From Romboutsia sp. CE17 (GTDB lineage Bacteria > Bacillota > Clostridia > Peptostreptococcales > Peptostreptococcaceae): a stretch of 64,000 nucleotides of DNA. The translations under genes were made by a program, and so were the position numbers. Of the stretch, positions 37,757 through 46,815 are shown piece by piece (the stretch's first letter is position 1; each line of letters opens with the position of its first letter). Under the pieces are notes generated by a model, which saw only the letters and a list, made by a program, of their open reading frames with translations, was not told the origin of the DNA and did not search any database. Location: assembly GCF_012317385.1 (NCBI RefSeq), contig NZ_CP051144.1, forward strand, positions 1,736,001 through 1,800,000. Reading direction: 5' to 3'.

Positions 37757-38040
37757 AATTTAACCTCCTATGAAAATTTTAAATTTATATAAACTCAACT
37801 TACTAACCCCTAAATTATTTCATTATATAATTATCCCCCATAATCTTATATATTAACATATTTAGTTAATCATGTTAATAATTGACTCATATATTGATCT
37901 CATTATCAAAATATAATTAACCATGGGTATTAGATGTAGTTATAATTTTCCTATTAACTAGGTTTAAAAAATACTTCTAATTATGTATAATATAAAATAT
38001 TGATTAAAATATTTTGTGACTTAATATAGGAGGAATAATT

Positions 38041-39447
38041 TTGAAAAAAAATAGCAATACATTAAAATTTAAAAGTAGCATAAATAATGATCCTGAAATA
38101 AACTCTATTGGTAAAACAATTTCCTTTTTCCTTATTTTATTGTTAACATTTGGAATGATGTATATTCTTAATAAGAATACTCATTTTACTTCAGATGATT
38201 TTAGATATCATTTTATGTATGAATCTTTTATGCCTACTGATAATGTTGAAAGAATTTCAAGTTTTAGTGATATAATTAAATCTATGTATAACCACTACTT
38301 TATGTGGGGAGGAAGAATTACTGCACATACTTTAGTTCAATTTTTCTTAATGTTTGATAAGCAGTTTTTCAATATTATTAACTCAATTGCCTTTGTTGGA
38401 CTAGCTACACTTATTTACTTACACTCAAACGTTTCAAAAAAAATAAATATACCATTATTGATAGGTATAATATTATCATTATGGTTCTTCTTACCTCAAT
38501 TTGGACTAACTATACTATGGGTATCAGGTGCAGGTAATTATTTATGGTGTACTTTAATTATATTATTATTCTTACTACCATATAGAAAACATCTTGAAAA
38601 TGAAAATTATTTTAAAGATAGTGTTTTAAATTTCATTATTATGATTATCATAGGTTTCTTAGCTGGTTGGACAAATGAAAATACTGGTGGAGCTATGATA
38701 TTATTAACTATGTTATTTATGGCTTACTATAAGTTTACAAATATAAGAATACCTAAATGGGCATTTTCTGGATTCTTCTCTGGATCTATTAGCTTCGGGC
38801 TTTTAGCTCTTGCACCTGGAAATAATGCTAGAAAAGAATACTTAGTTAATAAAACAGTAGACATATTTAAAAACATAGGAAATGTATTTGGTACTTCATT
38901 TACACTTATGTTTGGACTTACTATATTATTATTAGTAGTTTTAGCTTTCTTCCTAATAACTAATAATAATATACAACTAATAAATAAATCACTTACTATA
39001 TCTTTTATGTATGTATTATCTGCTCTTGCAGGAATAGTAGTTTTAGTTGTTTCTCCTCAGATACCTGCTAGAACTTGGTTTGGACCTATAGTGTTTGTTA
39101 TAATTGCAATTGGAAATATTTATTCAAATATATCTATTGATTTCAAATCATTACACATAATTTTAGCAGTTGCTCTGATAGGATTTACAATTAAATTTGC
39201 TTATAGTTACAATACTGCTTATAAGGATATTGTTAAAACTTACAAAAGTATAAATACTCAAATTTCTACAATAAATACAGAAAAAGAAAATGGAAATTTG
39301 GATATAGAAATTAAAAATATACCTAAAGTTCAAAGTGAATATAATGCATTTAGAGGTAGTAGATATATTAGCGACGATAAAGAGTCTTGGATTAACAAAT
39401 GGATGGCTAAATATTATGACGTAAATTCAATAATTGGAGTTGATTAA
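38041..39447 (+). CDS. DUF6056-like polytopic membrane protein
   Basis: 468 residues with about 11 membrane segments. The motifs SDDFRYHF (near 57), YFMWGGRITAH, ILWVSGAGNYLW, GWTNENTGGA and LAPGNNARK are those of the DUF6056/GtrC-like family, likely lipid-linked-sugar-dependent glycosyltransferases acting outside the membrane. TTG start eight bases after GGAGGAA. Its stop is one base before the ATG of the GtrB-like gene, so the two form an operon. The sugar and acceptor are unknown. Confidence 0.75.
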   Translation: MKKNSNTLKFKSSINNDPEINSIGKTISFFLILLLTFGMMYILNKNTHFTSDDFRYHFMYESFMPTDNVERISSFSDIIKSMYNHYFMWGGRITAHTLVQFFLMFDKQFFNIINSIAFVGLATLIYLHSNVSKKINIPLLIGIILSLWFFLPQFGLTILWVSGAGNYLWCTLIILLFLLPYRKHLENENYFKDSVLNFIIMIIIGFLAGWTNENTGGAMILLTMLFMAYYKFTNIRIPKWAFSGFFSGSISFGLLALAPGNNARKEYLVNKTVDIFKNIGNVFGTSFTLMFGLTILLLVVLAFFLITNNNIQLINKSLTISFMYVLSALAGIVVLVVSPQIPARTWFGPIVFVIIAIGNIYSNISIDFKSLHIILAVALIGFTIKFAYSYNTAYKDIVKTYKSINTQISTINTEKENGNLDIEIKNIPKVQSEYNAFRGSRYISDDKESWINKWMAKYYDVNSIIGVD

Positions 39448-39448
39448 T

Positions 39449-40390
39449 ATGAAAAATAAAATATTATCTATAATAATACCAATGTATAATGAAGAGGAAT
39501 CTCTTCCTCATTTATATAATAGGCTAGTTGCTCTAGGAGAACAAATAAAAGATTATGAGTTAGAATTTCTATTTGTCAATGACGGTAGCAAAGATAGCTC
39601 TTTAGAAATAGTTAAGGCATTACGCAAAGCTGATAAAAGAGTTTGCTATGTTAATTTATCTAGAAACTTTGGCAAAGAAGTTGCTATGGGTGCGGCATTT
39701 GACTATGTTACAGGTGAAGCTGTTGCTATAATAGATGCTGACTTACAAGATCCTCCTGAGTTAATAGTTGATATGGTTAAATACTATGAAGAAGGATATG
39801 ATGACGTTTATGCTAAGAGAAGAAGCAGAGATGGCGAAACTTGGCTTAAGAAGTTTACATCAAAAGCCTTCTACAGAATTTTACAAAAAGTATCTGATGT
39901 ACCTATACAAAAAGATACAGGAGACTTCAGACTTTTAAGCAGAAGAGCTATAGAAGCTTTAAAGTCTTTTCCTGAAAGACAAAGATATACTAAAGGAATG
40001 TTTAGTTTAATAGGCTTTAAGAAAAAAGAAATAGAATTTGATAGAGATTCAAGAATTGCTGGTCAAACTAAATGGAATTACTTTAAGTTAATGGATTTAG
40101 CAATTGAAGGAATAGTATCCTTTACTATACTGCCACTTAGAATCTCTACATTAATGGGTATATTAAGTGGTATTGCTTCTTTCATATATATGATATTTGT
40201 ATTTTCTAAAACTATAATTTTCGGTGTAGATGTACCAGGTTATGCTAGTATGGTTTGCATATTATTGTTCTTAAGTGCTGTTCAGCTAATATCATTAGGT
40301 ATTATAGGTGAATACTTAGGAAGAATTTTCATAGAAGTAAAAGGTAGACCATTATACTTCGTTGAAGAATATTCAGGATCTATAGAATAA
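39449..40390 (+). CDS. GtrB/CsbB-like polyprenyl-phosphate glycosyltransferase
   Basis: Family 2 glycosyltransferase, 313 residues. A GT-A domain (1-220) has PMYNEEESL, NDGSKDSS, DADLQDPPE (metal and donor binding) and QRYTKGMFS; two membrane helices lie near 228-255 and 265-290. This DPM1-like layout transfers a sugar from a nucleotide to undecaprenyl phosphate on the cytoplasmic face. ATG 39449, with GGAG nine bases upstream, is preferred to an upstream in-frame start inside the previous gene. Works with the preceding membrane protein and perhaps GtrA (40430) and YfhO (3113). Confidence 0.9.
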   Translation: MKNKILSIIIPMYNEEESLPHLYNRLVALGEQIKDYELEFLFVNDGSKDSSLEIVKALRKADKRVCYVNLSRNFGKEVAMGAAFDYVTGEAVAIIDADLQDPPELIVDMVKYYEEGYDDVYAKRRSRDGETWLKKFTSKAFYRILQKVSDVPIQKDTGDFRLLSRRAIEALKSFPERQRYTKGMFSLIGFKKKEIEFDRDSRIAGQTKWNYFKLMDLAIEGIVSFTILPLRISTLMGILSGIASFIYMIFVFSKTIIFGVDVPGYASMVCILLFLSAVQLISLGIIGEYLGRIFIEVKGRPLYFVEEYSGSIE

Positions 40391-40393
40391 AAG

Positions 40394-40422
40394 AAGATGT
40401 CCTATATTTGGACATCTTTTTA
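40394..40422. terminator. Bidirectional terminator
   Basis: Stem AAGATGTCC/GGACATCTT (40394-40402 with 40410-40418) followed by T residues, between the convergent gtrB-like and gtrA-like genes. Confidence 0.85.
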
Positions 40423-40429
40423 TGTATAT

Positions 40430-40870
40430 TTAATTATAAGTAAAATCATCTCTCTTATTATTTATACTTATATCCTTTTTTTTAAATATAATTAATTTAC
40501 TAAATATAAAGTTTAAAACAATAACAACTACATTAGTTACTATCTTTACAAATAAATCGTTTATTCCCATTAAAGTTGCCATTACAAATATTATAACTAA
40601 TTCCACTACTCCAGAAAAAATTCTACAACTTACAAAGGCTCTAAATTCTTTTAATATATATTTTAAATCAGTTTCTCTACTTTCAAAAACAAAAAATTTA
40701 TTTGTCACGTAAGCAAATAAAACCGCTACAATCCAAGCAATACAATTTGATACTAAAACATCGGCTTTAACTACTCTAGTAAAAAGTACATATGTAATCA
40801 TATTTACAAGAAAAGTTAAACCACCAAACACTAAATAAAGTATGCTTTCTTTATATTTTTTTAAATCCAC
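40430..40870 (-). CDS. GtrA/GtcA family flippase-like protein
   Basis: 146-residue protein with four membrane helices, of the GtrA family that helps move polyprenyl-phosphate sugars across the membrane in O-antigen and teichoic acid glycosylation. LYLVFGGLTFLVN and NKFFVFES are typical family segments. GTG 40870 has AGGTGGTGA eight bases upstream; the GTG at 40885 overlaps that site. Convergent with the gtrB-like gene, so not in its operon but likely in its pathway. Confidence 0.85.
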   Translation of the reverse strand: MDLKKYKESILYLVFGGLTFLVNMITYVLFTRVVKADVLVSNCIAWIVAVLFAYVTNKFFVFESRETDLKYILKEFRAFVSCRIFSGVVELVIIFVMATLMGINDLFVKIVTNVVVIVLNFIFSKLIIFKKKDISINNKRDDFTYN

Positions 40871-41017
40871 TCTATTAATCACCACCTTTTATATCTTTTC
40901 TAAAATCTATTATTTAATATACCATATAATTATATAATAGTAAATTTTAATATCATTTTAGTTTGTCTATTATTAGTATATTCAATTTATCTTAAAATAC
41001 TTATTACCTAAATATAT

Positions 41018-41048
41018 AAAAAAGAGCCATTTAATAGGCTCTTTTTTT
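41018..41048. terminator. Bidirectional terminator
   Basis: Stem AAAAGAGCC/GGCTCTTTT (41020-41028 with 41037-41045) with T and A tails, just downstream of the minus-strand Cys-rich protein gene. Confidence 0.8.
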
Positions 41049-41062
41049 AGAATTTAAATTTA

Positions 41063-42247
41063 TTACATTTTATCAAATGGCATCATATTTTGCATATACA
41101 TATTTTGCATATGCATGTAATAATTCATCCACATATCGTTCATGTCATTTATATCTTGTATTTGATTCATATATGGCATGTCTAGAGATGGATATTTACT
41201 TGACATATTACCCATACATTGCATTGGTGTCATATCATACATTGGACTTACATAAGTTGAGCATAAATTTCCTGTACAAAGGTCACAGTCTTCTACATAT
41301 ATAGTCTCAGGTTGTTTGCTTTGATTATAAGTCTTCATATTATGCATATTCATGTTATATTGGTTCATATCACATGGATTCATATTACATTGATTTTGTA
41401 CTGGCTGACTTTTGCATCCATAAGATTTTTTCTTAGGAGGATTACAAGAATAATCATATTCTTCATATTTACAAGTACAACTTGGTTTAGATGTTTTGCA
41501 AATTTCTTCTACTTTTACATATTCATAAGTTTTTTCTGTCTTACAAGGATCCATTTTAGAACATTTATCTAATTTAGAGCCACATTTTTCAATCATTTCT
41601 TCACATTTTTTAGATTTACTTTCGTATTCTTTTATTTTTTCTCCTGCACTCTTATAGCATTCTAATGCTTTTTCATCACATTTTAATGCTTGAGAATATA
41701 ACTCTTTAGCTTTTTCATTATAGCATTGCGCTTTTTCATATAAGCATTTTGCACTTTCACAGTTAGTTTCTGCTTCTTGTTGTATTTGTTTCCCCTCTTG
41801 ATATAAACATTTTGCCTTAGCACAAAGTTCTTCCGCTTTTTGCATTAATTGCTGAGCCTTACATTCTGCCGCCTTAGCTTCCCTTTCAGTACAACTTGCA
41901 TTTTGTAATAAATTATTAGCTTTTTGTTCTAATACTTTAGCAGATTTCTCGCATTCTTTAGCTTGATTATAAGCCTCATTAGCCTTACAATCATAATCTA
42001 ATGCTTTTTCAAATAATTCTTCTGCTTTCTTAGCTAGATTTACACATTTATCAACACATGTGATCTCATAATCCTCGCATAAATCATCTATATATTTTTT
42101 TATTGGCTTTTTACAAGCTGTATTACATGAACATACATTAGCTGATTTAGTTTGTTTTGCAGGTTTACAATTCATTTTTTCTTCACATGGATTGCAAGCA
42201 TCATACTGAGGAGTGCATGAACAAGATTGTTTCTTTTTCTTTCTCAT
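41063..42247 (-). CDS. Cysteine-rich coiled-coil protein, probable spore surface protein
   Basis: 394 residues with about 37 cysteines by my count. Three zones: a Lys/Cys start (KKKKQSCSC, 1-60), a long helical middle (60-240) where AxxC and CxxKA steps recur about every 7-11 residues, and a Cys-poor tail rich in Met, Asn and Tyr (NMNPCDMNQYNMNMHNM; MHMQNMYMQNMMPF). No signal peptide. Size and Cys content recall the exosporium protein CdeC of C. difficile, but I cannot claim homology. Disulfide cross-linking on the spore is the likely role. Divergent from a small Cys-motif membrane protein at 42499. Confidence 0.6.
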   Translation of the reverse strand: MRKKKKQSCSCTPQYDACNPCEEKMNCKPAKQTKSANVCSCNTACKKPIKKYIDDLCEDYEITCVDKCVNLAKKAEELFEKALDYDCKANEAYNQAKECEKSAKVLEQKANNLLQNASCTEREAKAAECKAQQLMQKAEELCAKAKCLYQEGKQIQQEAETNCESAKCLYEKAQCYNEKAKELYSQALKCDEKALECYKSAGEKIKEYESKSKKCEEMIEKCGSKLDKCSKMDPCKTEKTYEYVKVEEICKTSKPSCTCKYEEYDYSCNPPKKKSYGCKSQPVQNQCNMNPCDMNQYNMNMHNMKTYNQSKQPETIYVEDCDLCTGNLCSTYVSPMYDMTPMQCMGNMSSKYPSLDMPYMNQIQDINDMNDMWMNYYMHMQNMYMQNMMPFDKM

Positions 42248-42498
42248 AACGTGTCAAAACCCCTTTGCTGTAGATTTAAAATTTCATAAGCATGGCTTAT
42301 GTTGTTTACTATAATTATATGATTCCAACTTAAACTGGTTACTAATTATTTATCTTTTATGGATCATCTACTAAATTTAAGTGTTTTTTATTTTTATATT
42401 TTGCTTTTTAAATTTAACATATTTTATAAATTATAATATTTACTTTATTGCATAACCTATAAATAGAGCTTTTAAATTTATGAAATTGGAGTGATTCT

Positions 42499-42861
42499 AT
42501 GCCTTCTACTAACGAAAATAAAAAAGAATTAGATCAATATTGTGATTATAATTGTAATTGTAATTGTAAATCCAATTTTATTAGTGAATACCCTTTATTA
42601 ACCACTTTAATTACATCTGGTACAATTTTATCTACAACAGCTTTGTTAAGCCAAAAAGGAAGAAAGATTTTAATACCTACCTTTAAATATATAGGAAAAC
42701 AACAGCTAAAGCTTTTTGCTGGAATTGGTATATTATCGATTGCTAATTATATAACAAAAGAAAACTTTTTATCAAAGGATATTCTTGAAAAAAATAATTT
42801 ACAAGATATTAATCCTGATGATGATAATGAAATTATCTTAAACAGTGTTATAAAGTTTTAA
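42499..42861 (+). CDS. Small membrane protein with N-terminal Cys cluster
   Basis: 120 residues of unknown family. YCDYNCNCNCK (14-24) is a tight cysteine cluster; hydrophobic segments follow at about 34-52 and 70-86, and the tail is acidic (NPDDDNE). It is transcribed away from the Cys-rich protein gene across a 250-base gap, suggesting shared developmental control, perhaps in the mother cell (inference). GGAGTGA precedes the ATG. Confidence 0.6.
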   Translation: MPSTNENKKELDQYCDYNCNCNCKSNFISEYPLLTTLITSGTILSTTALLSQKGRKILIPTFKYIGKQQLKLFAGIGILSIANYITKENFLSKDILEKNNLQDINPDDDNEIILNSVIKF

Positions 42862-42886
42862 TATAAGAATATTTTTTACTAAAATA

Positions 42887-42925
42887 TAAAAAGGAATGTA
42901 TTATCAATAAATACATTCCTTTTTA
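42887..42925. terminator. Bidirectional terminator
   Basis: Stem AAGGAATGTATT with AATACATTCCTT, A and T tails on both sides, between convergent genes. Confidence 0.85.
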
Positions 42926-42927
42926 TA

Positions 42928-43431
42928 TTAATCCAATGTAATTAATTCGTTATTATAGTAAACACTTACCTCTTTTATATTAAGGGATTTAGATTTATAA
43001 TTATCTTGTAAAATATTTTTAACTATAAGATTTATAGTATCAAATTTAGCATACTCATTTAAGTAATCAACTTTCCAAGAAATTTCTTTAGAATCATCTT
43101 TAAATTCTTCAAGATTTATTTCTACATAATTATTGTTAACAATACTAGCCTTTATAGGTAATCCATTAAAGCACTCTTTTGAAATAGTAGATAGTATTAA
43201 ATTAACTTTTTCTTTATTAGTACTATTGGCATCGTATTCTATTTCAACAAACTGAGATGCATCCTTTGAATCTATTTGTATAGCTAAAGTCTCACTATTA
43301 CTCGTTTTACTTTCAACTGCAGTAATATTATCTAAATTTTGAATATCTGTTGTACTTTCATTAAAATTTGAACATGCAGTACCAAATAAAATAGTAGTGC
43401 TTAAAAATATAACTGTATTGAATTTATTCAT
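42928..43431 (-). CDS. Small lipoprotein, possibly GerMN-like
   Basis: 167 residues: signal peptide with probable lipidation at Cys20 (GTAC), an Asn/Ser-rich linker, and a domain from about 50 (FVEIEYDANSTNKEKVNLIL ... KEVSVYYNNELITLD). Strand-helix order loosely resembles the GerMN-like lipoprotein at 9143, but I cannot confirm it. ATG 43431 lies six bases after GAGGT; the ATG at 43437 abuts it. Lies downstream of the DUF4097 gene with a 78-base gap. Confidence 0.6.
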   Translation of the reverse strand: MNKFNTVIFLSTTILFGTACSNFNESTTDIQNLDNITAVESKTSNSETLAIQIDSKDASQFVEIEYDANSTNKEKVNLILSTISKECFNGLPIKASIVNNNYVEINLEEFKDDSKEISWKVDYLNEYAKFDTINLIVKNILQDNYKSKSLNIKEVSVYYNNELITLD

Positions 43432-43509
43432 AAGCATACCTCAATATAGAATTTTTTACATTATATCATATATTGAAGAATTTTTCTATTTTTTAACATT
43501 ATATTATAT

Positions 43510-44532
43510 TTATTGTATTTCAAGATGTCTACATTTCACATTTATATTATATTCTTTTTCCATTTTTTCTAAATCTTTATTTATAAGACCTTTAATTTGC
43601 TTAATTTTCTCTGGAACTGTATTTTCATATAATAAGTCATAATTTAATTCTATATAATCTGATGTCTTAGCATCAAAATTAAACTTATAACTTTCTATTG
43701 GTAAATCCAAGTATACATGATTATTTGCAGAATTTATACTTAAATTTTTAGATATTGGAATATTGCTACTTATATGTATAGTACCTTCATATTCATTGCC
43801 ATTATATTGATTAATATTTATATTATCAGGTATATAATCCTCTATATTTTCAATAAAGCTATAACTTTCATTTGAATATATATTTAAGTATTCACACTCT
43901 ATATCTAAACTATTTATTCCCAAAAGTTCAGTAACCTCTAAATAAATATTGCTAGAACTTAATATTTGTAATTTATCTATATTTTTAATTTTCTTAGGTA
44001 AAGATATTGCTCCACTAGATGTTTTAAATAATATACTATTTAAACTTAAGTTATCGTCTATATTTAAATTCCCATAAAGGGTAACTACTTCTAAATCTAC
44101 ATTTTCTGGTATGTAAACTATTAAACCAGAATTGTTTATAGAAACTAAAGATTTTATTCCTAAGTTGAATAACTCTTTAAAATCTAATATTTTAAATTCA
44201 TAATTTTTATTACTTTCAACCTCACTTATGCTTAAATTATTATCATTATTTGAAACATCATATCTTGCATAATCAACGTTTCCAAGCTTATTTACTTTTA
44301 TTTTATTTTCATTATTCTTTTTAACTGTTACATTACTTTCTGTTGTATATATTGTAAGCTTTTTAGTATCTTCAATACTTTCATTATATATAGTTTCTTC
44401 TTTGATAGCTTCTTGCTCTGCTTTTGATATTTCCCTCATAAAATATGGCATTGTATTTATTCCCGACCAAATGGTACCAATTAATCCAACTATTATTAAA
44501 ATTATTGCAAATACGGAAAGTTTTTTATTCAT
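43510..44532 (-). CDS. DUF4097 family beta-strand repeat protein
   Basis: 340 residues: one N-terminal membrane anchor (7-27), then an extracytoplasmic repeated beta-strand region (LTIYTTESNVTVKK; LEVVTLYGNLNIDD; LDIECEYLNIYSN), as in DUF4097 proteins. ATG 44532, nine bases after GGAG, overlaps the stop of the preceding HAAS gene by eight bases. In Firmicutes this protein accompanies PadR and HAAS proteins in envelope-stress operons; molecular function unknown. Confidence 0.78.
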   Translation of the reverse strand: MNKKLSVFAIILIIVGLIGTIWSGINTMPYFMREISKAEQEAIKEETIYNESIEDTKKLTIYTTESNVTVKKNNENKIKVNKLGNVDYARYDVSNNDNNLSISEVESNKNYEFKILDFKELFNLGIKSLVSINNSGLIVYIPENVDLEVVTLYGNLNIDDNLSLNSILFKTSSGAISLPKKIKNIDKLQILSSSNIYLEVTELLGINSLDIECEYLNIYSNESYSFIENIEDYIPDNININQYNGNEYEGTIHISSNIPISKNLSINSANNHVYLDLPIESYKFNFDAKTSDYIELNYDLLYENTVPEKIKQIKGLINKDLEKMEKEYNINVKCRHLEIQ

Positions 44533-45268
44533 AATCATCTTCTCCTTCCCAATTATCATTGTTTTCGTTCTTATCTTTTTTTTCACTTGCATTTATATAT
44601 ATATTTCTTGTTTTTAGCCAATTTATATATTGTTTGTATAATCTTCTAAAGAATCTTATAAAAAATAAATATATCTGCCATATAATAATTTCACATCCTA
44701 TTATAAATATTGATGCAAATACTACTACTGATGTTATTTCAGGTACTGCCCATACAAACTTAATAATAAAAGGCATTGCAACTACAAAACCTATTAAAGA
44801 TGTAGCTAGGGTAATACCTATACATACCATAGTTACTATAAAAGTAAACGCTGGTATTAATAAAAATAAAGATAATAAAAATAGTACTATTTTTATAGCT
44901 CTTGTAGATAATTTCGAATTTTTCTTGTATAAATCAGGAGTAAGCTTTTCACTTATATAGCTCTTTCCCTTACTAAACTTATCCTTAGCCTTAATTTTTA
45001 ACTTTTTATATTCATCACTAAAATGGTTTATAGTCTTGTTATTTTTAAGCTGCTTACTTTCATCTTTTTCTTTTATTTGAGATATTAGCTCTTTTGCTAT
45101 AGCTTTTGGAGATCCTAATGCTGATATTATTTCCATATCACTTTTTCCCTCAATCAATCCATCTACAAAATATTCTTCATAGTCTCTCAATATATCATTA
45201 ACTTCATCATCTGAAAAATCTTTTCTTAGATAGTCTTTTAGTATTTCTAAAAATTCATTTTTATTCAA
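44525..45268 (-). CDS. HAAS/DUF1700 domain membrane protein
   Basis: 247 residues. Residues 1-70 form the HAAS domain (FLEILKDYLRKDFSDDEVND; ISALGSPKAIAKELI), thought to talk to the cognate PadR regulator, followed by three or four membrane segments (about 120-205) and an acidic tail. TTG 45268 lies seven bases after AAGGAGGT; an in-frame ATG at 45292 lies before that site. Middle gene of padR-HAAS-DUF4097. Confidence 0.85.
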   Translation of the reverse strand: MNKNEFLEILKDYLRKDFSDDEVNDILRDYEEYFVDGLIEGKSDMEIISALGSPKAIAKELISQIKEKDESKQLKNNKTINHFSDEYKKLKIKAKDKFSKGKSYISEKLTPDLYKKNSKLSTRAIKIVLFLLSLFLLIPAFTFIVTMVCIGITLATSLIGFVVAMPFIIKFVWAVPEITSVVVFASIFIIGCEIIIWQIYLFFIRFFRRLYKQYINWLKTRNIYINASEKKDKNENNDNWEGEDDYE

Positions 45269-45281
45269 GATTCTTACCTCC

Positions 45282-45593
45282 TTAATATTCATTTAGTATA
45301 ATATTTACCGCACCTACAAACTCTTTCCATTCTTTCATTAATTTATCTAGATTTCCTCTACCTGCAGGTGTTATTTTATAGTATTTTCTAGCTGGACCTT
45401 CGTTAGATTCTAATATATAAGTTTCAAAGTATTCATCCTTTGTAAGTCTTCTTAGTATTGGATATATAGTTCCTTCATTAACATCTATAACTTTAGAAAT
45501 ATTTTGAACAATTTCATATCCGTACATATCCTTCTTAGATATTAAAGCTAGTACACATATTTCTAAAACGCCTTTTCTAAATTGGGTATTCAT
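45282..45593 (-). CDS. PadR family transcriptional regulator
   Basis: 103-residue winged-helix repressor of the short PadR-2 type: MYGYEIVQNISKVIDVNEGTIYP and RKYYKITPAGRGNL are the family's DNA-reading helix and wing. ATG 45593 lies six bases after GGGAGG. First gene of its operon, with two inverted repeats in its promoter region, so probably autoregulated. Confidence 0.92.
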   Translation of the reverse strand: MNTQFRKGVLEICVLALISKKDMYGYEIVQNISKVIDVNEGTIYPILRRLTKDEYFETYILESNEGPARKYYKITPAGRGNLDKLMKEWKEFVGAVNIILNEY

Positions 45594-45614
45594 CAAGTAC
45601 CTCCCTTCTCTTTT

Positions 45615-45628
45615 GCATAGTATTATGC
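45615..45628. promoter_or_regulatory. Proposed PadR operator 1
   Basis: GCATA-GTAT-TATGC, a perfect inverted repeat with a four-base centre, 22 bases before padR. It has the same GTAT centre as the repeat at 45661. Confidence 0.5.
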
Positions 45629-45660
45629 ATTACACAGTAGTATTTTATACACATATACTA

Positions 45661-45674
45661 ACACAGTATTGTGT
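45661..45674. promoter_or_regulatory. Proposed PadR operator 2
   Basis: ACACA-GTAT-TGTGT, a perfect inverted repeat centred 46 bases from operator 1. The region between holds a further half-site-like ACACAGTAGTAT, suggesting multiple PadR contacts. Confidence 0.5.
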
Positions 45675-45691
45675 ATTGCACAATAGTAAAA

Positions 45692-45734
45692 ATAAATATG
45701 ACCTCAAAATATAAAATTTTGAGGTCATATTTAT
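45692..45734. terminator. Terminator of the M42 peptidase transcript
   Basis: 17-bp perfect stem AAATATGACCTCAAAAT (45694-45710) with ATTTTGAGGTCATATTT (45716-45732); it overlaps the end of the M42 gene on the minus strand. Confidence 0.85.
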
Positions 45735-46762
45735 TTACTTATATATTTAATAATTAATCTTATCGTTTCTTCAATAGATTTTATATTAGTTCTCTCATAA
45801 GCATGAGATGCGTATATTCCTGGTCCTATTAAAGCAAACTTAGCATCTAAACCTGCTTTTATTGCAGTAATAGCATCCGATCCATAATTATCATACACAT
45901 CTATCTTATAACTAATGTTATTATCATCACATATATTAATAATATCATTTAAAAGCTCATAGTCATATGGTCCATTAGAATCTTTACTACATATACTAAC
46001 ATCATATTCAGTAGAATTTTGATGTTCTCCAATACACCCAAAGTCAATGGCAATAAAATTTTTTGTGTTATCAGGTATAAATGATGATGCTCCATGGCAT
46101 ACTTCTTCATAATTACTAAATAAAAAATGAATAGTATTTTTTAGATTTATTTCATTTAATTTTATATAATTAATTATATATAAAACTGCTGCTACAGCTA
46201 CTTTATCATCTAAGTACCTTCCTTTAATAAATCCTGAATCAGTTATTTTTATCTTTGTATCAAAGGAAATTATATCTCCAATATTTATACCTAAACTTTT
46301 GACATCTTCTTTAGAAAAAACTTCTTCATCTATTATTATTTCGTAATTTTCTACACTTCTTTCAATTTCTTTTGATTCCTCTCCATATACATGAATAGAA
46401 GGCATTATATTTTGTAAAGTCCCCTCATAAGTTTTATTGCTCCTAGTGTGTATTATACAATTTTCACCCTCTACAGAACTTACTACATAGTCTCCAATTA
46501 AACTAATAGTTAATCTCCCATTATCTTTAATTTCTTTTACTAATGCTCCTAAAGTATCTACATGTGCTGAAAATGTAGTTGCATTTTCATTGTCTTCTCC
46601 GTTTATAGTTACTATGATATTGCCTTTATTGCTAATTTTATATTTTATATTTAGATCTTCTAATACTTCTATTATGTACTTTTCAATTTGGTCAGTATAT
46701 CCAGAAGGACTAGGAATACTTAATAACTCTTTTATATACTTATATAATAATTTTTTATTCAT
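45731..46762 (-). CDS. M42 family metallo-aminopeptidase
   Basis: Cytosolic co-catalytic zinc aminopeptidase of the glutamyl/deblocking type, 343 residues. Motifs in order: SAHVDTLG (metal His and Asp) near 68, DDKVAVA (bridging Asp) near 180, YEEVCHGASS (catalytic Glu) near 213, AIDFGCIGEH near 230 and SHAYERT (metal His) near 315. ATG 46762 follows AGGAGG; an upstream in-frame ATG at 46798 lacks a ribosome site. It follows a YjiH-like membrane protein gene by 53 bases, suggesting import and hydrolysis of a peptide. Confidence 0.88.
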   Translation of the reverse strand: MNKKLLYKYIKELLSIPSPSGYTDQIEKYIIEVLEDLNIKYKISNKGNIIVTINGEDNENATTFSAHVDTLGALVKEIKDNGRLTISLIGDYVVSSVEGENCIIHTRSNKTYEGTLQNIMPSIHVYGEESKEIERSVENYEIIIDEEVFSKEDVKSLGINIGDIISFDTKIKITDSGFIKGRYLDDKVAVAAVLYIINYIKLNEINLKNTIHFLFSNYEEVCHGASSFIPDNTKNFIAIDFGCIGEHQNSTEYDVSICSKDSNGPYDYELLNDIINICDDNNISYKIDVYDNYGSDAITAIKAGLDAKFALIGPGIYASHAYERTNIKSIEETIRLIIKYISK

Positions 46763-46815
46763 AAAGCCTCCTAAAAATATAAGCTCATATAACCACAATG
46801 AATTATATTAACTTT

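Noticed and set aside
37852-37879. ATTAACAT-N12-ATGTTAAT upstream of the zinc operon as a zinc-regulator box
   Set aside because: It matches neither the Zur nor the AdcR consensus that I know, and such repeats are common in AT-rich DNA.
41077-41572. Two plus-strand ORFs opposite the Cys-rich gene
   Set aside because: Tyr/His/Ile-rich antisense frames without ribosome sites; the minus-strand frame has the strong start and terminator.
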